From assembly GCF_026130045.1 (NCBI RefSeq), contig NZ_JAIBNX010000002.1, positions 150,213 to 214,212 on the forward strand: a DNA stretch of 64,000 nt, in the 5' to 3' direction. This document shows positions 42,987 through 51,711 of this stretch, in pieces; position 1 is the stretch's first letter; each line of letters begins with the position of its first letter. Below the pieces are notes generated by a model. That model was not told the DNA's origin. It saw only the letters and a list, made by a program, of their open reading frames with translations, and ran no database searches. The translations under genes and the position numbers were made by a program. This DNA comes from Micromonospora sp. CPCC 205371. Its GTDB lineage: Bacteria; Actinomycetota; Actinomycetes; Mycobacteriales; Micromonosporaceae.

Positions 42987-43982
42987 TCACGAATTGCTGA
43001 GGACGGCCTTGCCGCGGATGCCGCCGTTGTCCAGGCCTTGGAGGGCCTGGATGGTCTGGCTGAAGGGGGCGACCTTCCCGACGACGGGGCGCAGCGCACC
43101 GCTGTCGATAAGCGCGGCGATCTGGCGCAACTGGTCGCCGCTGGCGCGCATGAATAGGAACTCGTATCGCACGCCGAGCTTCTTGGCCTGGCGGCGGATG
43201 CCGGCGCTCAGCGCATTGATCGCCAGACGCAGCATCGGGTTCAGGCCGGCGCCGCGGGCGAACGCCGGGTCTGGCGGCCCGGCGATCCCGATGGCCTTGC
43301 CGCCGGGCTTGAGCACGCGCAGGGACTTTTCGAGGTTCTCACCGCCGAGGCTGTCCAGCACCAGGTCGTACCCAGTCAGCAGCTGTTCGAAGTCCTGGGT
43401 GCGATAGTCGATGACGATGTCAGCGCCGAGTTCGCGCACGAAGTCCGCGTTGGAGCCGCTGACCGTGGTGGCGACGGTGGCGCCGAGATGCTTGGCGAGT
43501 TGGATCGCGATCGACCCGACCCCGCCGGCGCCGGCATGGATGAGCACCTTCTGCCGGGGCCGCACGTTGCCGCGCTCGACGAGAGCCTGCCACGCGGTCA
43601 AGGCGACCAACGGCAGCGAGCCGGCCTCTTCCATGCTGATCGAGGCAGGCTTGAGGGCCAGGTCGGCCTCGGCGACCGCGATCCGCTCGGCGAAGGTGCC
43701 GATGCGGTCCGAGTCGGGTCGGGCGTACACGTGGTCGCCGGGCTTGAAGGCGCGCACCTTCGCGCCCACGCGCAGGACCGTGCCGGCCAGGTCGTGGCCG
43801 AGGATGAGGGGCAGCTTGTAGGGCAGGATCTGCTTGAATTCACCCGCTCGAATCTTCTCATCGAGTGGGTTGAGACCCGCGGCCTGCACCTGCACGAGCA
43901 CATCGCCGTCTCCCACAGCGGGCTCGGGCACATCCGCCTGCTGCAGCGGACCCTTGTACTTGCTGACGACAAACGCTCGCAT
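42987..43982 (-). CDS. NADP-dependent quinone-type oxidoreductase (MDR)
   Basis: A 331-residue zinc-free medium-chain reductase. GroES domain: DVLVQVQAAGLNPLDEKIRA, GHDLAGTVLRVG, FKPGDHVYARP. The Rossmann domain VLIHAGAGGVGSIAIQLAKH is complete, unlike the related gene at 39048. GAGGAG precedes the ATG by 8 nt; an upstream ATG at 44024 would start within the promoter. It is the first gene of the 43982-41292 operon under a near-consensus promoter with a TetR-like palindrome. Confidence 0.92.
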   Translation of the reverse strand: MRAFVVSKYKGPLQQADVPEPAVGDGDVLVQVQAAGLNPLDEKIRAGEFKQILPYKLPLILGHDLAGTVLRVGAKVRAFKPGDHVYARPDSDRIGTFAERIAVAEADLALKPASISMEEAGSLPLVALTAWQALVERGNVRPRQKVLIHAGAGGVGSIAIQLAKHLGATVATTVSGSNADFVRELGADIVIDYRTQDFEQLLTGYDLVLDSLGGENLEKSLRVLKPGGKAIGIAGPPDPAFARGAGLNPMLRLAINALSAGIRRQAKKLGVRYEFLFMRASGDQLRQIAALIDSGALRPVVGKVAPFSQTIQALQGLDNGGIRGKAVLSNS

Positions 43983-44027
43983 GATGTCTTGCTCCTCGTC
44001 CCATTCGACTGAACCCGACTGCACTCA

Positions 44028-44056
44028 ACTATGAGTCCGCTCAGTAATTGTGTCAA
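44028..44056 (-). promoter_or_regulatory. Near-consensus promoter with TetR-type palindrome in its spacer
   Basis: Minus strand: TTGACA (44056-44051), 17-nt spacer, CATAGT (44033-44028). The palindrome-like ATGAGTCCGCTCAGT (44031-44045) occupies the -10 box and the adjacent spacer, an arrangement that would give tight repression of the oxidoreductase operon. Confidence 0.55.
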
Positions 44057-44345
44057 GGAGACCGTCATCACGGTCAAGTCGATCGCTGAGAGGCCGCCAC
44101 GAGCAGGTCGAGCAGGACAAACGCGAGTTCTGCCGCGGTCTACGCGATATCCGACACCAGTGCCGCCGCTGCGACGGCGTTCAGCGCCGCGCTACGTGCT
44201 CGGCTGCCTGAACGGCCGACTGGGAGGGCGAGATCGTGCAGAGGCTGGCCGTGGGCATATTCCTGGCCTGATGGGACGCGGACTCTACGACGGCTGGCGC
44301 CTACCGTCCGTCGTCATCTGAAGTCATGTCCACAACGTCCAGGCA
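44057..44345. other. Intergenic stretch without a recognisable gene
   Basis: About 290 bp between the operon promoter and the AfsR-like gene. A 96-codon plus-strand frame (44031-44321) exists but its start lies in the promoter and its composition is Arg/Pro/Gly-rich like a shadow frame. I see no RNA gene or repeat here. Confidence 0.5.
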
Positions 44346-47177
44346 TTACGCGGGTGGCCTCGACGGCATCGATCGATCCGGCTGCCCATACAGCTTGGCG
44401 CGAACGGTTTCGGTTTCGGGGTGGCCAAGCTCGTCGAGGATGTGTACGGCCTGCTGCCAGGCGCGGCGTGCCTTCGTGGGATTTCCGGCCGCGCTGTAGG
44501 TGTCGCCGAGATGGGCGAGGGTGTTGGCCTCGTCGTAGCGATCGCCGAGGTTACGGCGAAGGGTTAGGGCACGCTCATAGCAGTGCGCCGCGCCGTCATG
44601 GTTCGCCAGGTGATGGTGTGCGTAGCCGAGGCTGTCCCAGGTCGCTGCCTCGCCGTGGCGATCTCCGGCCTTCTGTTGTATCGCGAGAGCTTGCTCGCAG
44701 TATTCGATCGCCTGATGCTGGTCTCCGCGCTGGGCATGGTGCCACCCGATGGCGTTGAGTGTGTTGCCTTGGCCGACGTTGTGACCCGCGATTTCGAACA
44801 GGTGGTATGCCTCTTCCAGGTGTGTGAGTGCCTGCTCGAAACGGCCGCGACGTTCCAAGATCCAGGCCAGCCCGCGGTGCGTGTGCGCCAGATCGATCGG
44901 ATCGCCGGATTCGTTGAAAAGTGCGAGTGCCTCTCGCAGGTGGCGGTCCGCGTCGTCATGTCGGCCTAGTCGGGCGTAGGCGCGGCTGAGGGTCCGGTGC
45001 GTGAAGCCTTGCAGCACGGGATCGGCCAGGTGTCGGGCCGCGTCGAGGGCGACGTGCTGAGACGCGACCCAGTCGTGCCAGTGTCCGCGGCGATGGAAGA
45101 ACTCGGTCAGTATCTGCGCCAGCTGCCAGCAGTGGGTGTCGAAACCGAGACCAGCAGCCTGTCCGATAACCGCCAGTAGCACGCGATGTTCGGTGTTCAG
45201 CCAGGCCAGCGCAGCGCTGCGGTCGGGCAGATCCTCGGGCTGGACCCCGGTCTGGGTGGCGAACAGCGTTATCGGATCGCGGTAGGAGTAGAGCACGCGG
45301 TCCGCCGCGTACGCGGTGTGCAGGTAGTGGTCAAGCATCCGCGTCGCCGCCGCACGGAGATGGTCCTCAGGCAGGTTCGCTTGAGCCAGGTCGTTGGCGT
45401 AGGCGCGCACCAGGTCGTGGAAGATGTACCGGCCGGGTTGATGCTCGGCGAGCAGACTGGTACCAACCAGTTCGGTCAGCGATTGGTGTACCTGGCCCGC
45501 TGGCTCGCCGGCGAGGCTGACCGCGGCGGCAACCGAGATGTCTGGACCGGGCTGCTGGCACAGGAGGCAGAACAGGCGGGCCGCGGCGGGGCGGAGCCGG
45601 TGGTACGACCACGAGAACACCGCTCGCACCTGGCTGATGGCGTCGCCCGCGTCCAAGGCGTTCAGCCGTTCGCTGTCAGCGGCCTTGCTGAGCTCTGCCG
45701 CCAGGACGGCCAATGAGAAGCCGGCTTGATGAGCGCGGCCGGCCGCGATACTCAGCGCGAGCGGCAGCCTGTCGCAGCCGGCGATAATCGCCTGCACCGC
45801 TTCGGGCTCCTCGGCGACGCGCGCGGCACCCAGGCGCCGGACCAGCAGCTCATGTGCTTCTGCCGTTGACAGGAGATCGAGGGAGAGGGGGTGGGCGCCG
45901 TGGATAGCGACCAGCGAGGTGAGTTGGTTGCGGCTCGTCACCACGGCCATGGCCCTGGCGGTGCCGGGTAGCAGCGGACGGACCTGATCGGCGTCGCGGG
46001 CGTTGTCCAACACGACCAACACGCGCCTGCCGGCCAGCAGGCTGCGGTACAGCGCCGCCTGCGCATCTAATGTGGATGGAATGCGTTCCGCTGGTACGCC
46101 GAAGGCGTCGAGAAAGCCGCGTACCGCCTCGGCTGCGCTCATTGGGTGGACACTGGCGTCGAAGCCGCGCAGGTTGACGTACAGCTGCCCATCGGGGAAC
46201 TGGTCAGCTACACGGTGTGCCCAGTGCAGGGCGAGGGCGGTCTTACCCACACCTGCGGTGCCGGACACTGCGGTGATCACCACGGCGCGGGATTGATGCG
46301 TGGCCGTGCGCATCATGGTGTCCATTGCCGCGAGTTCGCGGCGGCGACCGGCGAAGGCGGGGAGATCCGCGGGCAGCTGCCGTGGGGCTTCGTGGAGGCC
46401 GGTGCCAGGTGACGGTGGAGCGGCATCGCTGGTCTGTTCGTGGTCGCGAGCCAGAGTTGGGTCCTGCTGGAGAATCCGCCGGTGCAGATCGTGCAAGGCC
46501 GCGGAAGGCTCCGCGCCGAGCTGATCACGTATCCGCTGGCGGAGCTGGGCAAAATACTGCAGGGCCTCGGCGGCCTGGCCGCAGCGGAATAGCGCGAGCA
46601 TCAGTTGACCGCCCAGCCGCTCCGCCAGCGGGTGGGCAGCCGCGACGGCGGATAGCTCTGCCAGTATCTGCGTGTGGCGCCCTTGCGCCAGTTCGGCGTC
46701 GAACCGCTCGCCCAGCAAGGTCAGGTGCTCGCGCACCAGCGTCTCCCGTACGGTGGCTGCCCAGTCGCCGTCGATTCCGGCAAGCGGGAAGCCGGTCCAC
46801 AGATCCAGGGCCTGCCGGTAGTGCCGCGTCGCGGCGGCCACGTCACCACGGGCCGCCGCCGTCCGCGCGTGCCCGGCGGGGGATCGGGGGACGTGGAGGG
46901 CGGTCTGCTCCGCCGCCCCCTCCCGCAGGTAGCCCGGGCCGGGCCGGCGCACAGCGAGGCCGAGGCCACGTAGCCGGGACAGGTACTGGTACAACGCGTC
47001 ACGGGGCGAACGCGGTGGCTGGTCGCCCCAGACCCGATCGATGAGGCTCTCGATCGACACTGGCCGGCCATGCTCTAGCGCCAGCACTGCAAGCACGCAA
47101 CTCTGCTTGGCCGGACCGGCCGGCGTGTCAGCAATCTGCACCGTGCCCAGCACGCGTACCAGCACCGCATCCCCCAA
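44346..47177 (-). CDS. AfsR/SARP-family transcriptional regulator with NB-ARC and TPR domains
   Basis: A 943-residue regulator. Residues 1-85 form the OmpR-like winged helix (SIESLIDRVWGDQPPRSPRD). The BTAD spans about 90-240 (GAEPSAALHDLHRRIL). An NB-ARC ATPase follows with P-loop GTAGVGKT (306-313) and Walker B RRVLVVLDNARD. The C-terminal 300 residues are TPR repeats (GNTLNAIGWHHAQRGDQHQA, EAATWDSLGYAHHHLANHDG). Such proteins switch on secondary metabolism or other pathways on ATP and ligand signals. The segment 86-108 is less conserved than usual. No biosynthetic cluster is adjacent, so the target is unknown. Confidence 0.92.
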   Translation of the reverse strand: MGDAVLVRVLGTVQIADTPAGPAKQSCVLAVLALEHGRPVSIESLIDRVWGDQPPRSPRDALYQYLSRLRGLGLAVRRPGPGYLREGAAEQTALHVPRSPAGHARTAAARGDVAAATRHYRQALDLWTGFPLAGIDGDWAATVRETLVREHLTLLGERFDAELAQGRHTQILAELSAVAAAHPLAERLGGQLMLALFRCGQAAEALQYFAQLRQRIRDQLGAEPSAALHDLHRRILQQDPTLARDHEQTSDAAPPSPGTGLHEAPRQLPADLPAFAGRRRELAAMDTMMRTATHQSRAVVITAVSGTAGVGKTALALHWAHRVADQFPDGQLYVNLRGFDASVHPMSAAEAVRGFLDAFGVPAERIPSTLDAQAALYRSLLAGRRVLVVLDNARDADQVRPLLPGTARAMAVVTSRNQLTSLVAIHGAHPLSLDLLSTAEAHELLVRRLGAARVAEEPEAVQAIIAGCDRLPLALSIAAGRAHQAGFSLAVLAAELSKAADSERLNALDAGDAISQVRAVFSWSYHRLRPAAARLFCLLCQQPGPDISVAAAVSLAGEPAGQVHQSLTELVGTSLLAEHQPGRYIFHDLVRAYANDLAQANLPEDHLRAAATRMLDHYLHTAYAADRVLYSYRDPITLFATQTGVQPEDLPDRSAALAWLNTEHRVLLAVIGQAAGLGFDTHCWQLAQILTEFFHRRGHWHDWVASQHVALDAARHLADPVLQGFTHRTLSRAYARLGRHDDADRHLREALALFNESGDPIDLAHTHRGLAWILERRGRFEQALTHLEEAYHLFEIAGHNVGQGNTLNAIGWHHAQRGDQHQAIEYCEQALAIQQKAGDRHGEAATWDSLGYAHHHLANHDGAAHCYERALTLRRNLGDRYDEANTLAHLGDTYSAAGNPTKARRAWQQAVHILDELGHPETETVRAKLYGQPDRSMPSRPPA

Positions 47178-47344
47178 AGCCGCTACCCGGTGCGAGTCCT
47201 CCGGACAGTGAACCAGTCCGCGCCGGCCACGCCTAGCTGCCGTGACAGACGGATTTCGGATCCACTGTCAGATCAACTAAAGGTCCCCAGTTCAGGATGA
47301 GCACAGCCAAATCTGGTGCGTGCTGCGAGGAATGGGGGAAGTAC

Positions 47345-47764
47345 ATGAGAATGCGACGCGTGGCGATGGCAGCGGTGTCCGGGCTTATCGCCTTGGGTGT
47401 AAGCATGCTCGCGCCGACACCGGCGCAGGCTGGGACCGGTGGTTGGGACCTCACCGGAACGAACGGCGACCGTGCGGGTGCCTGGGCGCACGGCTGGGTC
47501 TGGTGGGAAGGCGGCCGGCTACACGTGTCTGTACATGTGGAGGACACCGTCGCGAACTCAAGGGACGCGCGCGTACACCTGACGGCGTTCTACCTCAACG
47601 GCGACACGCGAGAAGAGACAGTCGTGAACAGCGGCGGTGAAGGCAGCGTCCAGTCTCGAGAGTTCAACTTCCGCAGCGACGTGTTCGCGATTTCCGGTAG
47701 AGAGTGCATCGACAGCAGTACGACGACGGAGTCGTGTGCCCCGGGCTGGGGAGACGTTTTCTAG
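47345..47764 (+). CDS. Secreted protein of unknown function
   Basis: A 139-residue protein with a Sec signal (MRMRRVAMAAV core, cleavage after APTPAQA about residue 29). The mature part is beta-rich with paired segments RAGAWAHGWVWWEGGRLHVS and DARVHLTAFYLNGDTREETV, and two cysteines near the C-terminus (RECID, ESCAPGW). GGGGAAG lies 4 nt before the ATG. I recognise no family; a small extracellular beta-sandwich is likely. Confidence 0.65.
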   Translation: MRMRRVAMAAVSGLIALGVSMLAPTPAQAGTGGWDLTGTNGDRAGAWAHGWVWWEGGRLHVSVHVEDTVANSRDARVHLTAFYLNGDTREETVVNSGGEGSVQSREFNFRSDVFAISGRECIDSSTTTESCAPGWGDVF

Positions 47765-47927
47765 GCGGCTGATCTCAGCCCACCCGCGTAGGCCGGCACC
47801 GCGACCGCGGGCCGGCCACGCCCCTGGCTTCCGCAGGCCCAAGGCGACGATCACGGCGAGCATGAGGTCACTCTCGGGTTAGGACACTATGGCTGTCCTA
47901 ACCGTCACTTTTCCGAGTGGGGACAGC

Positions 47928-49094
47928 TCATTGGCGAAAGGGCTGTTCGGGGTGGACGCCCACTCTCTCGGGTGACAGCGAGCCCTCTCTCGGCAGCGTC
48001 GCCTCGACTAGCCAGCCACCGCCCGGGGTTGGTCCTGCGAGCAGTTGGCCACCGAGTTCCTGTACCCGTTGGCGTAGGCCGATGAGCCCGCTACCGGTGC
48101 CGGACAGGCCCGGTCGCTTCTGGATCGACGGGTCGTTCTCGACCCCCACGGTCAGGCTTTGGCCCGACCCGCCGACCAGTACCCGTACGGGGGCGCCGGG
48201 GGCGTAGCGCAACGCGTTGGTCAGGCTCTCTTGCACGACGCGGAAGGCGACGTGCGCGGTCGGAGCGGCGACGCCGTCGCGGTCGCCTTCGAATCGGCAC
48301 GACACGTCCAGCCCGCCGCGCGCGGCCCGCGTCACGACTTCCTCGATCAGCGACAGGTCCGGTCCTGCGACCTCGGTTCCGCCGAGCAGCTCGATGAGCC
48401 TCCGCAGGTCCTCCCGGCCCTGCCGTGCCGACTCCGCGATCGCGGCGAAGGCTTGCTTGGCCCGCGCCGGGTCGCTGTCGACCAGCCGTTGCCCCGCGGC
48501 GGCCTGGATGACCATGACGCTGATCGCGTGCCCGACGATGTCGTGCAGCTCGGCGGCGATCCGGGCCCGCTCATGGCGCAGCGCCAGGTCGGCGAAGAGC
48601 TCGCGCTCCTCTTCCAGCTCCCGCCCACGCAGGGCCAGTGCGTCGGCTGCCTCTCGGCGTAGCCGGAAGACCGTGCCGGCGACGAAGCTGGGAACGGTCA
48701 GCATTGCCAGCGCGACCTCGCTCTCGTTTCCGCCGGCGAACCAGAAGACGACCACGTACCCGATCAGGCAGAGCGCGACGATCCACCCGGCCCGACCCGA
48801 CCAGCCCAGGGCCGCCACCGTCGCGAGGAGGGCCATGATCCCGAGCGCGGTATCGGGAAGCCATCCGTAGTCGCCGAGCAACGCGGCAACCAGGCAGAGC
48901 GCAGCCCCCAGGACGGTGACCAGGCGTGGATGGCTCCGCCACCACAGCAGTGTGAGCCCAGCCGCCACGAGCGTCGCGGTGAAGACGTTCCCCATGATCG
49001 TGGTCGGCCAGCCGTGGAGCGCCGTCGGCAGCGCGACCGCGGCGAGTACCAGAACCGCGATCCCCGCCCCCTCGATCCGGCGCATGCCCACCAT
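47928..49094 (-). CDS. NarL-type sensor histidine kinase
   Basis: A 388-residue kinase with five or so membrane helices in residues 8-140, a coiled segment (ALRGRELEEERELFADL), then HisKA_3 with His184 in AAELHDIVGH. The HATPase domain keeps N box VQESLTNALRYAP and glycine box SGTGSGLIGLRQRV. It should autophosphorylate and act on the NarL-type regulator at 50983. It follows a degenerate kinase gene with a 6-nt gap in the same operon. Confidence 0.92.
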   Translation of the reverse strand: MVGMRRIEGAGIAVLVLAAVALPTALHGWPTTIMGNVFTATLVAAGLTLLWWRSHPRLVTVLGAALCLVAALLGDYGWLPDTALGIMALLATVAALGWSGRAGWIVALCLIGYVVVFWFAGGNESEVALAMLTVPSFVAGTVFRLRREAADALALRGRELEEERELFADLALRHERARIAAELHDIVGHAISVMVIQAAAGQRLVDSDPARAKQAFAAIAESARQGREDLRRLIELLGGTEVAGPDLSLIEEVVTRAARGGLDVSCRFEGDRDGVAAPTAHVAFRVVQESLTNALRYAPGAPVRVLVGGSGQSLTVGVENDPSIQKRPGLSGTGSGLIGLRQRVQELGGQLLAGPTPGGGWLVEATLPREGSLSPERVGVHPEQPFRQ

Positions 49095-49100
49095 CTCGGG

Positions 49101-50258
49101 TCAGCCCAGCAGGGGCAGTTGGGCCACAGCGCCAGCCCGGCCGCGGCCAATCTTCACCTCGACCGAGCCACCCAGCAGCTTGGCGCGTTCCCTGGCCCTC
49201 GCGACGGCCGCCTTCACATCGGCGCCCTTGTCCACCGACCCGTTCACGCGAATCTCGAGCGCGTCGTCTTCGAAGCGCACCGCCACATCGACCGGGGAGT
49301 CGAGGCGGTCGGCGAGAGCCGCGACCAGATGTTCGACGATGCGGTACGCCGAAAGCTCGACCGTGGCCGACAGCGACCGAGGGTCACCCGACACGGTCAG
49401 CCGCGAGTTCGCGGCACGGCGCCGCGCGAGCATCGCGTCGAGGTGGGCCACCGTGGGGGTCGGCGCGAGGTCCACGTCACCGCCGCGGAGCAGCCCGACG
49501 ATCTCGCGCATGTCATCGAGCGTCTGCCGGCTGCCGGACTCGATGGACTCCAATAGGGCCTTCGCCTGTGCGGGTGCGAGGCCGTCCGCGGACTCGGCCG
49601 CCGCGGTCAACTGGTCGAGCCGCTCCTGGAGCAGCCCGTCGAGCTGGTGCGAGAGCCGCGCCCGGTCGTCGGCGACCATGAACGCGGCACGCTCGTCCCG
49701 CAGGTGTCGCAGCTGCTCGTCACGGATGCGCAGTTCCCGGTTCAAGGCGGCGCGGTGACGGGCGGCACGACCGATCCCGAAGACTATGAGGGTGATCGGA
49801 ATGGCGATCATCAAGGCGCTCAAGCCGGTCGTCGCGTCGAATACCAGGACGAGCGCGCTCAGCAGGGCGGTAATGGCGCAGATGATCCACGCCTTCGTCC
49901 GCTCGTACGCCAGTGCCCCGAGGAACGCGAAGACGAAGACGAGCGGGAGCCCAGCACCGCAGCGGGTCACCCACCCGAATAGGGCATCGTGCAGCAACAT
50001 GACCACGATGGCGATGCCGGTGACGGCGATGACGCCGCGCCGCCACCACAGCACCGGGACGGTGGCGCCCACGAACACTGGGATCATCCACGGCGAATGC
50101 GAACTCAGTGGGTGAACCATCGATCCCTCGGCGATGGCCCGGTCGACGTCGGCGTCGGATACGAGCACGTTGGCCACCATCAGCAGCACGCCCAGCACGG
50201 TGAGGACTCCCGAAAGGACCCAGTCGCGGACCTTGATCCCCCGGAAGACCTCACCCAT
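49101..50258 (-). CDS. Degenerate histidine-kinase-like sensor lacking phosphoacceptor and ATP-binding residues
   Basis: A 385-residue protein with four to five membrane helices (residues 12-162) and a kinase-like cytoplasmic part. The dimerisation helix reads DDRARLSHQLDGLLQERL: aligned to ARIAAELHDIVGH of its neighbour, the His is replaced by Asp207. The N box (VEHLVAALADRL) lacks the Asn, and no glycine-rich G boxes are present (VNGSVDKGADVKAAV). It is probably a catalytically dead partner that senses and modulates the active kinase. The sensor half is paralogous to the protein at 50288. Confidence 0.82.
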   Translation of the reverse strand: MGEVFRGIKVRDWVLSGVLTVLGVLLMVANVLVSDADVDRAIAEGSMVHPLSSHSPWMIPVFVGATVPVLWWRRGVIAVTGIAIVVMLLHDALFGWVTRCGAGLPLVFVFAFLGALAYERTKAWIICAITALLSALVLVFDATTGLSALMIAIPITLIVFGIGRAARHRAALNRELRIRDEQLRHLRDERAAFMVADDRARLSHQLDGLLQERLDQLTAAAESADGLAPAQAKALLESIESGSRQTLDDMREIVGLLRGGDVDLAPTPTVAHLDAMLARRRAANSRLTVSGDPRSLSATVELSAYRIVEHLVAALADRLDSPVDVAVRFEDDALEIRVNGSVDKGADVKAAVARARERAKLLGGSVEVKIGRGRAGAVAQLPLLG

Positions 50259-50287
50259 CGCCGTACTCCTTCTCGTCGCAACCCGGG

Positions 50288-50833
50288 TCAGACGGCCGCA
50301 CGCTCGACGGCTGGCGTGACCGCTGCGGGCTGCTTCTTACTGACCCGATTCTGGACGAAGAGACCGGCGCCGTAGAAGAGAACCGCGAGCGGGATCGCCA
50401 GCGGGAGTGCGCCGGCAACCGTGTCGATCGACGCGTCCCGGACGAGCATCACCAGTTGCAGGATGCCGATACCGGCTAGACCGATCACGTGGTTCTTCCA
50501 GCCGCCGGCGAACCGGGCCACCGCGTACGCCAGCGCGAACGACAGCGGCAGCTCGACGCCGCAGCGAGTGATCCAGCCGAACGCGAGCACATGGCCGGCC
50601 GTGGCGGCGGCGGTGACGCCGATGACCGCGAGAATGTTGCGACGGCGCCACAGGATCGGCAGCGTCACAAGTACGAAGGCCGGCAGCATCGCCCACGAGG
50701 TAGACGACAGGGCGTGGGGCAGATCCTGCTCGTCCCCCGCAATGTTTACGTACATCAGGAAGACGCCGGCAGCGGTCATGAGGCCCGCCAACACGTAGTC
50801 GAGGGGCCGGACTCCCCTGAGGATTTCGTTCAT
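50288..50833 (-). CDS. Stand-alone membrane sensor domain, paralogue of the degenerate kinase N-terminus
   Basis: A 181-residue membrane protein with five hydrophobic segments and no kinase part. It shares with the 49101 protein the start EILRGVRPLDYVLAG (there EVFRGIKVRDWVLSG), the loop LSSTSWAMLPAFV (LSSHSPWMIPVFV) and FGWITRCGVELPLSF (FGWVTRCGAGLPLVF). The C-terminus is RVSKKQPAAVTPAVERAAV. ATG 50833 follows GAAAGGCAGG; an in-frame GTG at 50899 is less likely. Likely first gene of the sensor operon, 29 nt before the degenerate kinase. Confidence 0.85.
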   Translation of the reverse strand: MNEILRGVRPLDYVLAGLMTAAGVFLMYVNIAGDEQDLPHALSSTSWAMLPAFVLVTLPILWRRRNILAVIGVTAAATAGHVLAFGWITRCGVELPLSFALAYAVARFAGGWKNHVIGLAGIGILQLVMLVRDASIDTVAGALPLAIPLAVLFYGAGLFVQNRVSKKQPAAVTPAVERAAV

Positions 50834-50982
50834 CGGTCCTGCCTTTCGCTCCGGGTGGTTCTGGTGCCACGACGTTAGGAAAACGCCCGTGTAGCCCACG
50901 TCTGGCGCGAGGACGATGTTCGAGGCCGGCGTACTCCGCAGGGATGACCCGGCGATGACGCGGTACAGGCAGAATCGCGGCT

Positions 50983-51648
50983 ATGCCCGAAAAGATCCGC
51001 GTGCTCATCGCCGACGACCAGACCCTCGTCCGCACCGGCTTCCGAGTGATCCTGGAAGCCGAAGGCGACATCGCGGTCGTCGCCGAGGCCGACACCGGCA
51101 CCGAGGCGATCCGCCAAGCACAGCTGGCCGAGCCCGATGTGATCCTGATGGACATCCGGATGCCCGAGCTCGACGGCCTGGCCGCCACCGAGGAGATCCT
51201 GCGGCACCCCAACCCGCCCACGATCGTCGTCCTCACGACCTTCGACCAGAACGAGTACATCTACCGCGCGCTACGCGCCGGCGCGGCCGGCTTCCTACTC
51301 AAAGACGCCCCGTCGACCCGGCTCATCGCGGCCGTCCGCGCCGCGGCCACCGGCGACTCCCTCATAGAACCGTCGATCACCCAACGACTGGTCGAACGCT
51401 TCGCAGAGCCCGCCCACCCCGAAGGACTGCCCCAGGAGCTGACGGCACTGACCGAACGCGAACTCGACGTGCTCCGCCTCATCGCGCGCGGGCTCTCCAA
51501 CGCCGAGATCGCCGCCGAGTTGGTGGTAGCCGAAACCACGGTGAAGACCCACGTCGCGCGAATCCTCACCAAGCTCGGCATCCGCGACCGCGTCCAAGCA
51601 GTGGTGCTCGCCTACGAGACCGGATTCGTCACCCCCCACCGACCCTGA
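50983..51648 (+). CDS. NarL/FixJ-family response regulator
   Basis: A 221-residue regulator: receiver with Asp11-Asp12, phosphoacceptor Asp57 (ILMDIRMPELDG) and Lys in FLLKDAPS. LuxR-type HTH at the C-terminus: LTERELDVLRLIARGLSNAE, VVAETTVKTHVARILTKLG. It is divergent from the sensor operon (50833-47928), sharing a 149-bp intergenic region, and is the natural output of that kinase set. Confidence 0.93.
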   Translation: MPEKIRVLIADDQTLVRTGFRVILEAEGDIAVVAEADTGTEAIRQAQLAEPDVILMDIRMPELDGLAATEEILRHPNPPTIVVLTTFDQNEYIYRALRAGAAGFLLKDAPSTRLIAAVRAAATGDSLIEPSITQRLVERFAEPAHPEGLPQELTALTERELDVLRLIARGLSNAEIAAELVVAETTVKTHVARILTKLGIRDRVQAVVLAYETGFVTPHRP

Positions 51649-51711
51649 TCCGGTGCGAGCGCGGCCTTCCGGGCCATGACCGGATCGGCATGGCCCGGAA
51701 GGGAAAAGCCT

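Noticed and set aside
44031..44321. 96-codon plus-strand frame
   Set aside because: Starts within a promoter, has no ribosome site, and Arg/Pro/Gly composition.
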